A DNA stretch of 50,369 nt from assembly GCA_001800185.1 (NCBI GenBank), contig MGUX01000066.1:1-50369 (forward strand), given 5' to 3'. Shown in pieces: positions 33,749 to 41,991 of the stretch. The stretch is from Elusimicrobia bacterium RIFCSPLOWO2_12_FULL_59_9. Lineage in GTDB: Bacteria > Elusimicrobiota > Elusimicrobia > O2-12-FULL-59-9. The position numbers were made by a program, and so were the translations under genes. Numbering within the stretch: position 1 is the stretch's first letter; each line of letters begins with the position of its first letter. Under the pieces are notes generated by a model that did not search any database, was not told the DNA's origin, and saw nothing but the letters and a program-made list of their open reading frames with translations.

Positions 33749-34303
33749 ATGAAAATATTTTCCATAAAAAACGGATGGATAGGCGCTCTGACGGCGGCTG
33801 CGGGACTCAATCTGGCGAGCTGCAAGAAGCCTCCGCAGGCTTCGCCCGAGCCGCGCTTCAGCGCGGAGCAGTTTGAGGCGCGCTTTTATTACGATCTCGG
33901 AGCCGCGGAGATCGACATCAGCTCATATCCTAAGAAACAGCAGGACGGCTACGCCGTTTTCGCCAGGACGTGCTCTCAGTGCCACACTTTGGCGCGGCCC
34001 ATCAACGCTCCTTTCGCCGTTCGTAAAGATTGGGAAAGATACATCCAGCGCATGCATATCCGGACGGAGAGCCGGCCCGGCACCGGCATATCCAAAGCCG
34101 AAGCCGCCGTCGTCCTGGATTTTTTGGTTTACGATTCCAAGATTCGTAAACTGGATAACAAAAGCGAATTCGCGGCCAAGACGGAGGAACTGCGCCGGCT
34201 TTTTGATGAGGTGGTGAAGGAACGCGACAGGCTCAATCTGGGGAAAGTCGAAGGCAAGGCGCGCCCCCCCGGCCCGTATACGGGAGACAAGCCCCGGCCT
34301 TGA
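33749..34303 (+). CDS. Monohaem lipoprotein cytochrome, CHTLARPINAP family (copy 3)
   Basis: 184 residues with a lipoprotein signal ending GLNLASCKK. One haem motif, CSQCHTLARPINAP. It shares FYYDLG, DISSYP, WERYIQRMH and FLVYDSKIRK blocks with the copies at 12252 and 20918, and has a longer charged C-terminus. It lies upstream of the decahaem/porin genes but each has its own sigma-54 promoter. A GTG nine bases earlier is possible, but ATG 33749 has the better ribosome site. Confidence 0.87.
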   Translation: MKIFSIKNGWIGALTAAAGLNLASCKKPPQASPEPRFSAEQFEARFYYDLGAAEIDISSYPKKQQDGYAVFARTCSQCHTLARPINAPFAVRKDWERYIQRMHIRTESRPGTGISKAEAAVVLDFLVYDSKIRKLDNKSEFAAKTEELRRLFDEVVKERDRLNLGKVEGKARPPGPYTGDKPRP

Positions 34304-34320
34304 TTGGCCGTTTTGTTGCA
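34304..34320 (+). promoter_or_regulatory. Sigma-54 promoter for the decahaem/porin operon
   Basis: TTGGCCGTTTTGTTGCA, with 10 bases between GG and GC, directly follows the stop of the lipoprotein gene. The predicted start near 34331 lies 52 bases before the ATG, and a purine-rich AGGGAG precedes that ATG. Confidence 0.78.
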
Positions 34321-34382
34321 AATGAGGATAGCGTGAGATGGCGTTCGACATAAGCTGTAAATCAAGATAGGGAGAAAAGACG

Positions 34383-35348
34383 ATGAAGAAAACCATCCAT
34401 TGGATCGCATCGGTTATGGCTGTGTTGACCGTCCTGTTGTTTAGCCGGGGCATAGAACCCCGCGTATCCGCCCAAGAGGGGGAAGCCGTCTCAACCGCCC
34501 CGTCCACCGAGCAGCCCGCGGCAAAAACCGCCGAATTTGTGGGCGCTGAAACCTGCATCGCCTGCCACGCGGACAGGGCTTCCTTCAAGGATAATATCCA
34601 TGCCAGAGCCTGGCCGGCCGCCAAAGGGATCGATTTTTCAAAATCCTGCGAGACCTGCCACGGGCCCGGCTCCTTGCACGGCGGGGCTGCCGGGGACAAG
34701 GGCAATGCCGATTTTTTCACCATCAAAAATCCGAAAACCCTTTCCAGCAAGAACGTTGCAAAATTGTGCCTGGAGTGCCACCAGGGCGGTAATCGCTTTC
34801 ATTGGGACGGTGGTTCCCATGATTCGCGGGACGTTTCCTGCCTTTCCTGCCACAGCCTGCACCACGCCAAGAGCAAGGAGGAAAAATTCCTCCTGGCGAA
34901 AACCACGGAAATGGAAACCTGCTATCAATGCCATAGCGTGAAAAAGGCGCAGTTTCAGCGCTCCTCCCATATGCCTCTGCATGAGGGCAAGCTGACCTGC
35001 ACCAGTTGCCACAATCCCCACGGCAGCGTCGGCCCCACTTTGTTGAAGCAGGCTTCCGTCAACGAAAACTGCCTTTCCTGCCACGCCGAGAAAAAAGGGC
35101 CGTTTTTGTGGGAGCATGCCCCGGTCCGCGAGAACTGCTTGAACTGCCACACCCCTCACGGCTCGAAACATGAAAAGCTCCTTAAAACCAAGCGGCCCAG
35201 GCTTTGCCAGCAGTGCCACATCATCACGCGGCACCCTTCCACCGCCAGCACGCCCTCCAGTATTACCCTTGTGGGACGGAGCTGCACGGAGTGCCATTCG
35301 CAAATCCACGGGTCGAATCATCCCGCAGGCGTTCGCTTCCAGAGGTAA
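34383..35348 (+). CDS. mtrA: Decahaem cytochrome c, MtrA/PioA (DmsE) family
   Basis: 321 residues with a signal peptide and exactly ten haem motifs: CIACH, CETCH, CLECH, CLSCH, CYQCH, CTSCH, CLSCH, CLNCH, CQQCH, CTECH. Length and haem count match the DmsE-type decahaem family. MtrA sits inside the MtrB barrel and carries electrons across the outer membrane. The porin gene follows after 9 bases. No outer-surface decahaem cytochrome (MtrC/OmcA) follows, so the set is PioAB-like. Confidence 0.92.
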   Translation: MKKTIHWIASVMAVLTVLLFSRGIEPRVSAQEGEAVSTAPSTEQPAAKTAEFVGAETCIACHADRASFKDNIHARAWPAAKGIDFSKSCETCHGPGSLHGGAAGDKGNADFFTIKNPKTLSSKNVAKLCLECHQGGNRFHWDGGSHDSRDVSCLSCHSLHHAKSKEEKFLLAKTTEMETCYQCHSVKKAQFQRSSHMPLHEGKLTCTSCHNPHGSVGPTLLKQASVNENCLSCHAEKKGPFLWEHAPVRENCLNCHTPHGSKHEKLLKTKRPRLCQQCHIITRHPSTASTPSSITLVGRSCTECHSQIHGSNHPAGVRFQR

Positions 35349-35357
35349 GGAGGAAAT

Positions 35358-37541
35358 ATGCGTTTACAAAAAATCATCCCGGCCACGTTGGCAGCCCTCA
35401 TTTTGGCGCCCGCCGTATGGGCCTCCGACCCCAGCGTCAGTTTGGACTTCGGGGGACAGGCGGTTCGAGGCGACGTCGCCTCTTCCAAATTCGATGAGTA
35501 CATAGACATTCCGCGTGGATTTTACGTGGAAAGTTTGGGCTTGCGGAATTATGGAGACGATTATTATTTCCGGCTGGACGGAGCGAAGCCCGGATTTAAG
35601 GACCAGAGCCTGAACATCGAGACGGGCATTTGGGGACTCCATAAGTTTTCTCTCGGTTACGATCAAACTCCCCACAACCTGTCCAACAGCGCGCGGACGT
35701 TTCTCAGAAACGACGGGGAGGGGGTTTTCACGTTGCCGGACAATCTGCAATCAAGCTTGCAGACGTCCACCACCAACGCGGCGGGTTTCTTTCCGTGGGC
35801 GCCCGGCATTCCCTTAAGGGTGGACCGGACCAAGAGCAGCCTTGCCTACACCTACAGCCCGACGGGACCTTGGCGGGTCAATCTCGGCTACTCCGCTGAG
35901 AAGAAAGACGGGCAGAAGAACATCGGCGTAAACTTCGGTTTCCAGATCGCAGAGGCCCCGGAGCCAGTGGATTACCTGACTCAGGATCTAAACTTCGGGA
36001 CGGAGTATGTCGGCAAAACTCTGGGCTGGAGGGCGAATTACAACTTTTCAGCCTTCGCCAACGGCATTCACTCGTTGACGGTCGACAATCCGGTCAATTT
36101 GACCGATACCGCGGCGAGCGCCAGCGGGAGCTCCACTCCCGGCACGGCCCGGCTTGCGCTGCCTCCCAACAACCATTCCCACCAGTTCAGCACCGACTTT
36201 TCCGCAAAGACCACGGCCAAAAGCCATCTAAACGCCAACGCCTCCTTCACGTCTCTAAGGCAAAACGATCCCTTCCTGCCTCCGACCTCCAATGCGGTTA
36301 TTTTGAGCAAGGCCCGGGTGGCGGGCTTCGTGCCTCAATCGAGCCTGGACGGCATGGTCAACACCCTCAACGCGGCTTTGAGGTGGAATTGGAAGCCGGT
36401 AACCCCCGTGTCGGTGAACGTTCGCGCCAAGCACTACGACATCGACAACCGGACGCCCGAACTGACGCTCGAGCGGATTCCGTACGATTCTTCCTATTCC
36501 ACCGGAACCCCAACGAAGTCGTTTAAATACGGGAATGTCAGGCGGAGCCTTCCTTACAGCTACGATAAGACCAACGCCGGCGCCGACTGTTATTACTCCA
36601 TCGCCAAGCCTTTGAGCATGAAGCTGGCCTATGACTGGGAGAGGATAGGGTACGACTTTTTCGAGGCGAAGGCCACCCAGGAGGATATTTACGCAGTGTC
36701 CTTTAAGGCGGGTCCATTCTATGACTTGGTCGTGAGGCCGAGCTATCAATACGCGCGCCGCATCGTGAAGGATTATAACGAGGAGCTTCACTGGGCCGAG
36801 GAGTCATTCCCTCTGGGCGAGGGCACGGCTCTTGGGGAAATGCCGCAGTTGAGAAAATTTGACTTGGCGGGCCGCAAACGCCATAAGGTTACGGTGCGCG
36901 CCGACTGGGATCCGCTGGATTATCTCAATGCCGGAGTGGATTACGGCTTGACTAAAGACGATTATGACGCGGAATATGGGGTCCAGGACGGGCGGACTCT
37001 CTATTACTCGGTGGACGCAAGCGTTAGTCCCTCGGATAGGCTGGGCATTTACGCAGATTATAGCTGGGAACAGATGTCCGCATTCACCCGTTCCCGCTAT
37101 CGCAGTTCAACAGCCGACGATCTCGTTGCCAACGACTGGGCGGGAGTCCTCAAGGACACGGCCCATTCCGTGGATGTCGGCGTCCAATCCGTTTTGCTAA
37201 AAGACAAACTAGACGCGGATTTGGGCTGGGGCATGACCTATCTCAAGGGCCTGCAGCAGGCGAGCAATCCGGGCACCATCACCACCGCCAGCGCTTTGGC
37301 CACGGATTTCCCCAATACTTATTCTCGCCTGCAGAAGCTCCGCGCCAGCATGCGCTACCGCTGGTCTCAAAGCCTGACGGCCAGGCTTGGTTACGAGTAT
37401 CAGCGCTACACCGAAACCGACTGGTCGCAGGATGACTTGGAAGTCTATCAGAAGGATTGGGCCACCTCGGTGTTTCTGGGGGCCGCGCAGACCGGCTACG
37501 AGGCGCACTTGATTTCGTTGGGCCTGTCCTACGCGTTTTAA
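35358..37541 (+). CDS. mtrB: MtrB/PioB-family outer-membrane porin
   Basis: 727 residues with a signal peptide (PATLAALILAPAVWA). The rest is full of alternating beta-strand stretches with many Tyr, Asp and Arg (RLDGAKPGFKDQSLNIETG, YDQTPHNLSN, YSYDKTNAG) and ends in phenylalanine (LGLSYAF), as outer-membrane barrels do. The N-terminal GFYVESLGLRNYGDDYYF block is typical of the decahaem-associated MtrB/PioB family. The CXXC pair of Shewanella MtrB is absent. AAGGAGG precedes the ATG. It would sheath the decahaem cytochrome to make an electron conduit. Confidence 0.92.
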   Translation: MRLQKIIPATLAALILAPAVWASDPSVSLDFGGQAVRGDVASSKFDEYIDIPRGFYVESLGLRNYGDDYYFRLDGAKPGFKDQSLNIETGIWGLHKFSLGYDQTPHNLSNSARTFLRNDGEGVFTLPDNLQSSLQTSTTNAAGFFPWAPGIPLRVDRTKSSLAYTYSPTGPWRVNLGYSAEKKDGQKNIGVNFGFQIAEAPEPVDYLTQDLNFGTEYVGKTLGWRANYNFSAFANGIHSLTVDNPVNLTDTAASASGSSTPGTARLALPPNNHSHQFSTDFSAKTTAKSHLNANASFTSLRQNDPFLPPTSNAVILSKARVAGFVPQSSLDGMVNTLNAALRWNWKPVTPVSVNVRAKHYDIDNRTPELTLERIPYDSSYSTGTPTKSFKYGNVRRSLPYSYDKTNAGADCYYSIAKPLSMKLAYDWERIGYDFFEAKATQEDIYAVSFKAGPFYDLVVRPSYQYARRIVKDYNEELHWAEESFPLGEGTALGEMPQLRKFDLAGRKRHKVTVRADWDPLDYLNAGVDYGLTKDDYDAEYGVQDGRTLYYSVDASVSPSDRLGIYADYSWEQMSAFTRSRYRSSTADDLVANDWAGVLKDTAHSVDVGVQSVLLKDKLDADLGWGMTYLKGLQQASNPGTITTASALATDFPNTYSRLQKLRASMRYRWSQSLTARLGYEYQRYTETDWSQDDLEVYQKDWATSVFLGAAQTGYEAHLISLGLSYAF

Positions 37542-37556
37542 GAAGGAGGGAAACGC

Positions 37557-38537
37557 ATGAAACGGTTTGTCGCCTTATGCTTGTTGTTTTGCGTTTCCGG
37601 CGTCCGCGCGGCCGACAGCGGCAAGGGCAAGGAAGTTTTCGGCGCCAAATGCGCCTCCTGCCACGGCAAAGAGGCCAAGGGCAATCTTGCCATGGCCAAG
37701 ATGTTCAAGCTGGAGCCGGCGGCTTTGGACTTGGCGGACGAGGCGACCTTGACCAAGACCGACGATGAGCTTATTGCGATCGTGACCAAGGGAAAAAACA
37801 AGATGCCGGTATTTGAGGGCAAGCTTTCCAAAAAGGAGATTGCTGATTTGATCGCCTACCTGCGCGGGCTGGGAGGAGGCAAGGCCAAGGCTGCCAAGAA
37901 AGCCGATGGAGGGCCCGGCGCCAAGTTGTACGAGGCCAAGTGCGCCTCCTGCCACGGCAAAGACGGCAAGGGCAAAGAGGCCATGGCCAAGATGTTCAAG
38001 CTGGAGCCTGCGGCTTTGAATTTGATAGACGAGCCCACCTTGGCCCAAACTGACGAGGAACTGATCGCCACTACGACTAAGGGAAAGAACAAGATGCCGG
38101 CCTTCGAGGGCAAGCTCTCGGGCGAGGAACTCGCCGTCCTGGCCGCCTACATGCGCGAGCTGGGCGGGGGTGTGCCCAAGGCCGCCGGCGCGGGCGACGT
38201 GGAGGCCGGCGCCAAGCTCTATGAGGCCAAATGCGCGTCCTGCCACGGCAAAGACGGCAAGGGCAAAGAGGCCATGGCCAAAATGTTCAAGCTGGAGTTG
38301 GCGGCCCTGGACCTGATTGACGAGGGGAGCCTTTCTAAAACCGACAAAGAGCTCTTCGACCTCACGGCCGAGGGCATCAACAAGATGCCGGGCTATAAGG
38401 ACAAAATGAAGGCCGAAGAGATAGACGCCGTCATCGCCTATATGCGCTCGCTGGCTCCGGCACCGGTACCGGCGGAGGCGGCGCCCGAGGAAGAGGCAAA
38501 ACCTCAAGAGGGCGGGCAGGAGCCGGAAGGCGACTAA
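37557..38537 (+). CDS. Periplasmic cytochrome c with three tandem monohaem domains
   Basis: 326 residues with a signal peptide, three class I domains of about 98 residues and an acidic Pro/Glu tail. Each domain has CASCHGK and a later NKMPxxxxK methionine block. Domains 2 and 3 are almost identical around the haem (LYEAKCASCHGKDGKGKEAM), so the duplication is recent. It lies 15 bases after the porin gene with AAGGAGG before the ATG. It is a good candidate for the periplasmic shuttle between the MtrAB conduit and inner-membrane complexes. Confidence 0.93.
   Translation: MKRFVALCLLFCVSGVRAADSGKGKEVFGAKCASCHGKEAKGNLAMAKMFKLEPAALDLADEATLTKTDDELIAIVTKGKNKMPVFEGKLSKKEIADLIAYLRGLGGGKAKAAKKADGGPGAKLYEAKCASCHGKDGKGKEAMAKMFKLEPAALNLIDEPTLAQTDEELIATTTKGKNKMPAFEGKLSGEELAVLAAYMRELGGGVPKAAGAGDVEAGAKLYEAKCASCHGKDGKGKEAMAKMFKLELAALDLIDEGSLSKTDKELFDLTAEGINKMPGYKDKMKAEEIDAVIAYMRSLAPAPVPAEAAPEEEAKPQEGGQEPEGD
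37614..38455 (+). repeat. Three in-gene tandem repeats encoding cytochrome domains
   Basis: DNA-level repeats of roughly 290-300 bases. Around the second and third haems (37936-38000 and 38236-38300) long stretches are identical, including the haem site and the ATGGCCAA block. The first copy has diverged more. Copy number could change by slippage or recombination. Confidence 0.8.
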
Positions 38538-38549
38538 ATCGTCGGGGGC

Positions 38550-38566
38550 TTGGCAATTTTGTTGCA
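38550..38566 (+). promoter_or_regulatory. Sigma-54 promoter upstream of feoB leader
   Basis: TTGGCAATTTTGTTGCA is the best match of all to the sigma-54 consensus in this window, with exact 10-base GG-GC spacing. The predicted start is about 38577, 115 bases before the feoB ATG. Confidence 0.8.
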
Positions 38567-38576
38567 TGATATCGGG

Positions 38577-38684
38577 CGGGAAAGCCCCGGCCGCGGCGCA
38601 GTCGCGGAGAGGCCTCTTCCCCCCAACGGCAGCCCGCGAGGTTTTTTAAAGGGCCGGGGGTTCACAGAATCTCCGGCCCTTCCT
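38577..38684 (+). ncRNA. Structured leader or small RNA before feoB
   Basis: Two hairpins follow the sigma-54 start. TCGCGG (38602-38607) pairs with CCGCGA (38634-38639), encloses the palindrome AGAGGCCTCT, and is followed by GG and six Ts (38642-38647), like an intrinsic terminator. AAGGGCCGG (38649-38657) pairs with CCGGCCCTT (38673-38681) right before the start region of feoB. The first could end a RNA of about 70 bases or act as an attenuator; the second could limit feoB translation. No known riboswitch was recognised. Confidence 0.4.
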
Positions 38685-38691
38685 TATTAAG

Positions 38692-40671
38692 ATGCATTCT
38701 CACGATTCTTCCATCCTGGATAATCCGGAGCACAAGCAGGTCGCCGACATGCGCGCCGTGCTGGTCGGCCATCCCAACGTCGGGAAGTCAGTCCTGTTCA
38801 ACGCCCTGACGGGCAAATACGTGACGGTTTCAAACTATCCGGGCACCACGGTGGACGTGGCTCAGGGCACAGGCCGCGTCCGCGGGCATCTTGTGGAGTT
38901 CGTCGACAGCCCGGGCATTTATTCTTTGGTGTCGCACAGCGAAGAGGAAAAAGTGACCCGGTCTCTGCTGCTGCAGTCTCCCGGCGTTTTGATTCAGGTG
39001 GCCGACGCCAAAAATCTCGCGCGGACGTTGAGCCTGACCTTCGAGCTCTCCGAACTGAACATCCCCATGGTTTTGTGCCTCAACATGATGGACGAGGCCG
39101 ATTCGTGGGGCTACCGCATCGACGCCGAGCGCTTGTCGGAAATCCTGGGCATTCCGGTCGTGAAAACGGTCGCCACTACCCAAGAAGGACTCGAGGAATT
39201 AAGAAAAAGCCTTTTCCAGGCCGCGCCTCCCAAGTGGAAGAACAGCTATCCTCCCGAGGTTCAGAGGGCGATACGGAACCTTCAGGCCGAGCTGCCGGAC
39301 AAGCTCCGCTTTATATCCGCCCTCCTGCTCCAAAACCACACACCTCCCGAGGATTTTCCATTGCTGCCGCCCCAGATTTCCGGCCGCATCGCGCATTGCC
39401 TGGAAAATATCCGCAGGCGCTTCCTCCGGCCTCTTCCGGCCATATTCATCGAGTCCAGAAGGGAGCAGGCGGCTTTGGTATTGGCGGAAGTTTTGACCTC
39501 GCCTGCCGCGCCTTTTTCGGTCCCGGCCGGCCGCGGCCTGCAGGTTCTGGGGCAATGGTGCTTGCGGCCCTGGCCCGGCTACCTGATCGCCGTCCTGGCG
39601 CTTTGGGCCCTGTATGAATTTGTCGGAGTGCTGGGAGCCCAGATTGCGGTTGATTTTTTGGAAAACACCGTTTTCGGCGGCACCGTCAACCCCGTGTTGA
39701 CGCGGGCGGTTCACCTTCTCGTCCCCTGGCCGTTTCTAAGGGATATGCTCATCGGCGATTACGGCGTGTTCACCATGGCGCTGACCTATGCCTTCGCCTT
39801 GATACTGCCTATCGTGACCACTTTCTTCCTGGCCCTTGGATTTTTGGAGGATACCGGCTACCTGCCCAGGCTCTCGGTCTTGCTCAACCGCGCTTTTAAA
39901 ATCATCGGCCTCAACGGCAAAGCGGTGCTGCCCATGATTTTGGGCGTAGGCTGCGGAACGATGGCGCTTCTGACCACGCGCATTCTGGACACCAAGAAGG
40001 AAAGAATTCTGGCCAGCTTTCTCCTGGCCTTGGCCGTGCCCTGCTCGGCGCAACTAGGGGTCATCTTCGCCATGACCGCCGGCCTCAGCGGGTCCGTTTT
40101 CGCGCTGTGGCTTTTTGTCGTCGTCGCCACATTTTTGGGCGCGGGCTGGGTGTCTTCGAAGCTTTTGCCCGGCGCTCCGGCCCCGTTTTTGATGGAGATT
40201 CCGCCGATGCGTCTTCCGCAGATGAAAAATCTGCTGACCAAGGTCGCCTCGCGGCTGAAATGGTATGTGTGGGAGGTGGTGCCGCTTTTCATTTACGGCA
40301 CTCTGGCGCTGTATTTTTTGGATGCCCTGGGCTGGCTCGGGGCCGTGGAGCGTTTTTGCGCTCCTCTCATCACCGGGCTTTTGGGCCTGCCGGAGAAGGC
40401 CACCGAGGCTTTTTTGGTCGGCTTCCTGCGCCGCGACTACGGCGCGGCCGGTCTCTACCAGCTCCAACGCCAGGGGCTCTTGAGCCTGAGGCAGAGCGCC
40501 GTGAGCCTGGTGGCCATCACGCTCTTTATGCCCTGCATCGCCCAATGGTTCATGTCGGTTAAGGAGCGCGGGCTCAAGGTGACGCTTGCGATCAGCGGCT
40601 TGGTCATTTTTTATGCGCTTTTAGTCTCGGCCGGCGTCAATCAAATTCTGCTGGCCCTGGGTTGGTCCTGA
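38692..40671 (+). CDS. feoB: Ferrous iron transporter FeoB
   Basis: 659 residues. The N-terminal G domain has G1 GHPNVGKS, G2 NYPGTT, G3 DSPG and G4 NMMD. A helical spacer follows to about residue 290, then the membrane domain with the Gate motifs (VGCGTMAL, VPCSAQLGVIFAMTAGL, MPCIAQ). It imports Fe(II) through the inner membrane with GTPase control. No Shine-Dalgarno is visible before 38692; ATG 38749 just before the G1 motif is a possible alternative. The FeoA part is not separate but carried by the next gene. Confidence 0.95.
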   Translation: MHSHDSSILDNPEHKQVADMRAVLVGHPNVGKSVLFNALTGKYVTVSNYPGTTVDVAQGTGRVRGHLVEFVDSPGIYSLVSHSEEEKVTRSLLLQSPGVLIQVADAKNLARTLSLTFELSELNIPMVLCLNMMDEADSWGYRIDAERLSEILGIPVVKTVATTQEGLEELRKSLFQAAPPKWKNSYPPEVQRAIRNLQAELPDKLRFISALLLQNHTPPEDFPLLPPQISGRIAHCLENIRRRFLRPLPAIFIESRREQAALVLAEVLTSPAAPFSVPAGRGLQVLGQWCLRPWPGYLIAVLALWALYEFVGVLGAQIAVDFLENTVFGGTVNPVLTRAVHLLVPWPFLRDMLIGDYGVFTMALTYAFALILPIVTTFFLALGFLEDTGYLPRLSVLLNRAFKIIGLNGKAVLPMILGVGCGTMALLTTRILDTKKERILASFLLALAVPCSAQLGVIFAMTAGLSGSVFALWLFVVVATFLGAGWVSSKLLPGAPAPFLMEIPPMRLPQMKNLLTKVASRLKWYVWEVVPLFIYGTLALYFLDALGWLGAVERFCAPLITGLLGLPEKATEAFLVGFLRRDYGAAGLYQLQRQGLLSLRQSAVSLVAITLFMPCIAQWFMSVKERGLKVTLAISGLVIFYALLVSAGVNQILLALGWS

Positions 40672-40673
40672 TT

Positions 40674-41384
40674 ATGGATGTCAACAAGAAATATCCGATT
40701 CCCAGCACCGAAGAGGAGGATGTTGAGCAGGCGCTGGGCATTTTGTGGACTCAATTCGAGCAGGGCGTGATCAAAAAAAGCGAGCTGGAAGCGCTGCTCC
40801 AGGAGGCGATTCGTCCGGGGATATTGGAGGACCTGATCCAAGGCGGCTTCGTTTCTCAAACGGACGGCAACCTTTGCATGTCGGGCAAAGGCCTGACCAT
40901 CGCCCACGACATGGCCCGGCGGCACCGGCTGGCCGAAAGGCTCCTCACCGACGTTTTGGAGCTTCCCCGCGAGCAAATCGATCCCAACGCCTGCCGGCTG
41001 GAGCATGTCATCACCCGCGATGTCGAGAACGCGATCTGCACCTTGTTGGGCCACCCGCAAGCCTGCCCACATGGATTTTCCATCCCTCCCGGGGAATGCT
41101 GCATGAAGGCTTTGAAGCATACCGGCCCCATCGTGGCGCCGCTGAGCTCCATGCTGGAGGGCCAGGAGGGGCAAATCGTCTATCTCTCGCCTCATAACCG
41201 GCCGGAGCTGCACCGGCTGCTTTCCATGGGGCTTGTTCCCGGCAGCGTCGTCCGGGTCGTTCAAACCTCTCCCGCCGTCGTGGTTTCCACGCCGGACGGC
41301 ATTCTGGCGATGGACCCCGTTTTGGCCGACCACATTTTTCTGCGCCGCAAGAACGGCGCTGGAGCGCATCATGAAAAACAGTGA
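40674..41384 (+). CDS. DtxR-type iron-dependent regulator fused to a FeoA domain
   Basis: 236 residues. A winged-helix-like N-terminus (residues 10-80) leads to the DtxR dimerisation region with metal-site features: RRHRLAERLLTDVL, ACRLEHVITRDVENAI and GHPQACPHG. A C-terminal FeoA/SH3-type domain (HRLLSMGLVPGSVVRVVQ) follows. It starts 2 bases after the feoB stop. It probably senses Fe(II) and controls feoB, and its FeoA domain may also act on FeoB. The recognition helix is not well conserved, so DNA binding is likely but not shown. Confidence 0.85.
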   Translation: MDVNKKYPIPSTEEEDVEQALGILWTQFEQGVIKKSELEALLQEAIRPGILEDLIQGGFVSQTDGNLCMSGKGLTIAHDMARRHRLAERLLTDVLELPREQIDPNACRLEHVITRDVENAICTLLGHPQACPHGFSIPPGECCMKALKHTGPIVAPLSSMLEGQEGQIVYLSPHNRPELHRLLSMGLVPGSVVRVVQTSPAVVVSTPDGILAMDPVLADHIFLRRKNGAGAHHEKQ

Positions 41385-41985
41385 CGAGCATTCAAGTCCC
41401 GTGATTCCTTTCGCGCTCGGGCTTGCCGCCGGAGCGGCGGTCGGGGCGTTGATCGCGTCGGCGGCTTTCGCCGACGTCCGCCGCAGGCTCAAAAATTGGG
41501 TCGGCGAGCACCTGAAAATGAGGCTTCTGGCGGAGATGAAGCGCCAGAGCCTGACCGACGAAATCCTGGCCGATCACCGCGCCATCCTGGGCGATCTGGG
41601 ACGCCTGGAGGGCCTGCTGGCCGCCTCTCCCGGCGGCGCGGAGCTCTCCTGCGCGGAGGTGCAGCGGCTGCTTCAGTCCTTGCGCAAGCGCCTGGCCGCC
41701 CATTTCGAGCTTGAAGAGTCGGGAGGCAAGTTCGAGGAGGTGACGGAGTTTCGCCCCGAGTTCAACCGGCAGGTCGCGGCGCTTTATGAGGAGCACCGCG
41801 AGCTCCTGCGGCGCGCCGACGGCCTGTGCGAGCTGGCCGAGACCCCCGCGTCCCAGGAAGCTTCCGGCGCCAGGACGCTTCAAAGGGCCTTTTTGGAGTT
41901 TGCCGCCGACCTCAGGCTGCATGAGAGAAAGGAGAACGACATCATCTTGGAGGCTTACCTAACCGACGTTGGCACCGCGGGTTGA
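41371..41985 (+). CDS. Membrane-anchored hemerythrin-like protein
   Basis: 204 residues. An N-terminal glycine/alanine-rich helix (PFALGLAAGAAVGALIASAAF) is followed by a four-helix HHE-type domain with candidate iron ligands in DHRAILGDL, AHFELEE, EEHRELL and LHERKENDIIL. It overlaps the regulator gene by 14 bases. Hemerythrin-like domains bind oxygen, nitric oxide or sense iron; next to FeoB and an iron regulator, a role in iron or oxygen sensing or storage is likely. Exact function is unknown. Confidence 0.75.
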   Translation: MKNSDEHSSPVIPFALGLAAGAAVGALIASAAFADVRRRLKNWVGEHLKMRLLAEMKRQSLTDEILADHRAILGDLGRLEGLLAASPGGAELSCAEVQRLLQSLRKRLAAHFELEESGGKFEEVTEFRPEFNRQVAALYEEHRELLRRADGLCELAETPASQEASGARTLQRAFLEFAADLRLHERKENDIILEAYLTDVGTAG

Positions 41986-41991
41986 GAGCGC

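Noticed and set aside
38577..38684. Cyclic-dinucleotide (GEMM) riboswitch before feoB
   Set aside because: Geobacter cytochrome genes often have one, so I looked, but the conserved GEMM core and tetraloop-receptor sequence are not recognisable here.
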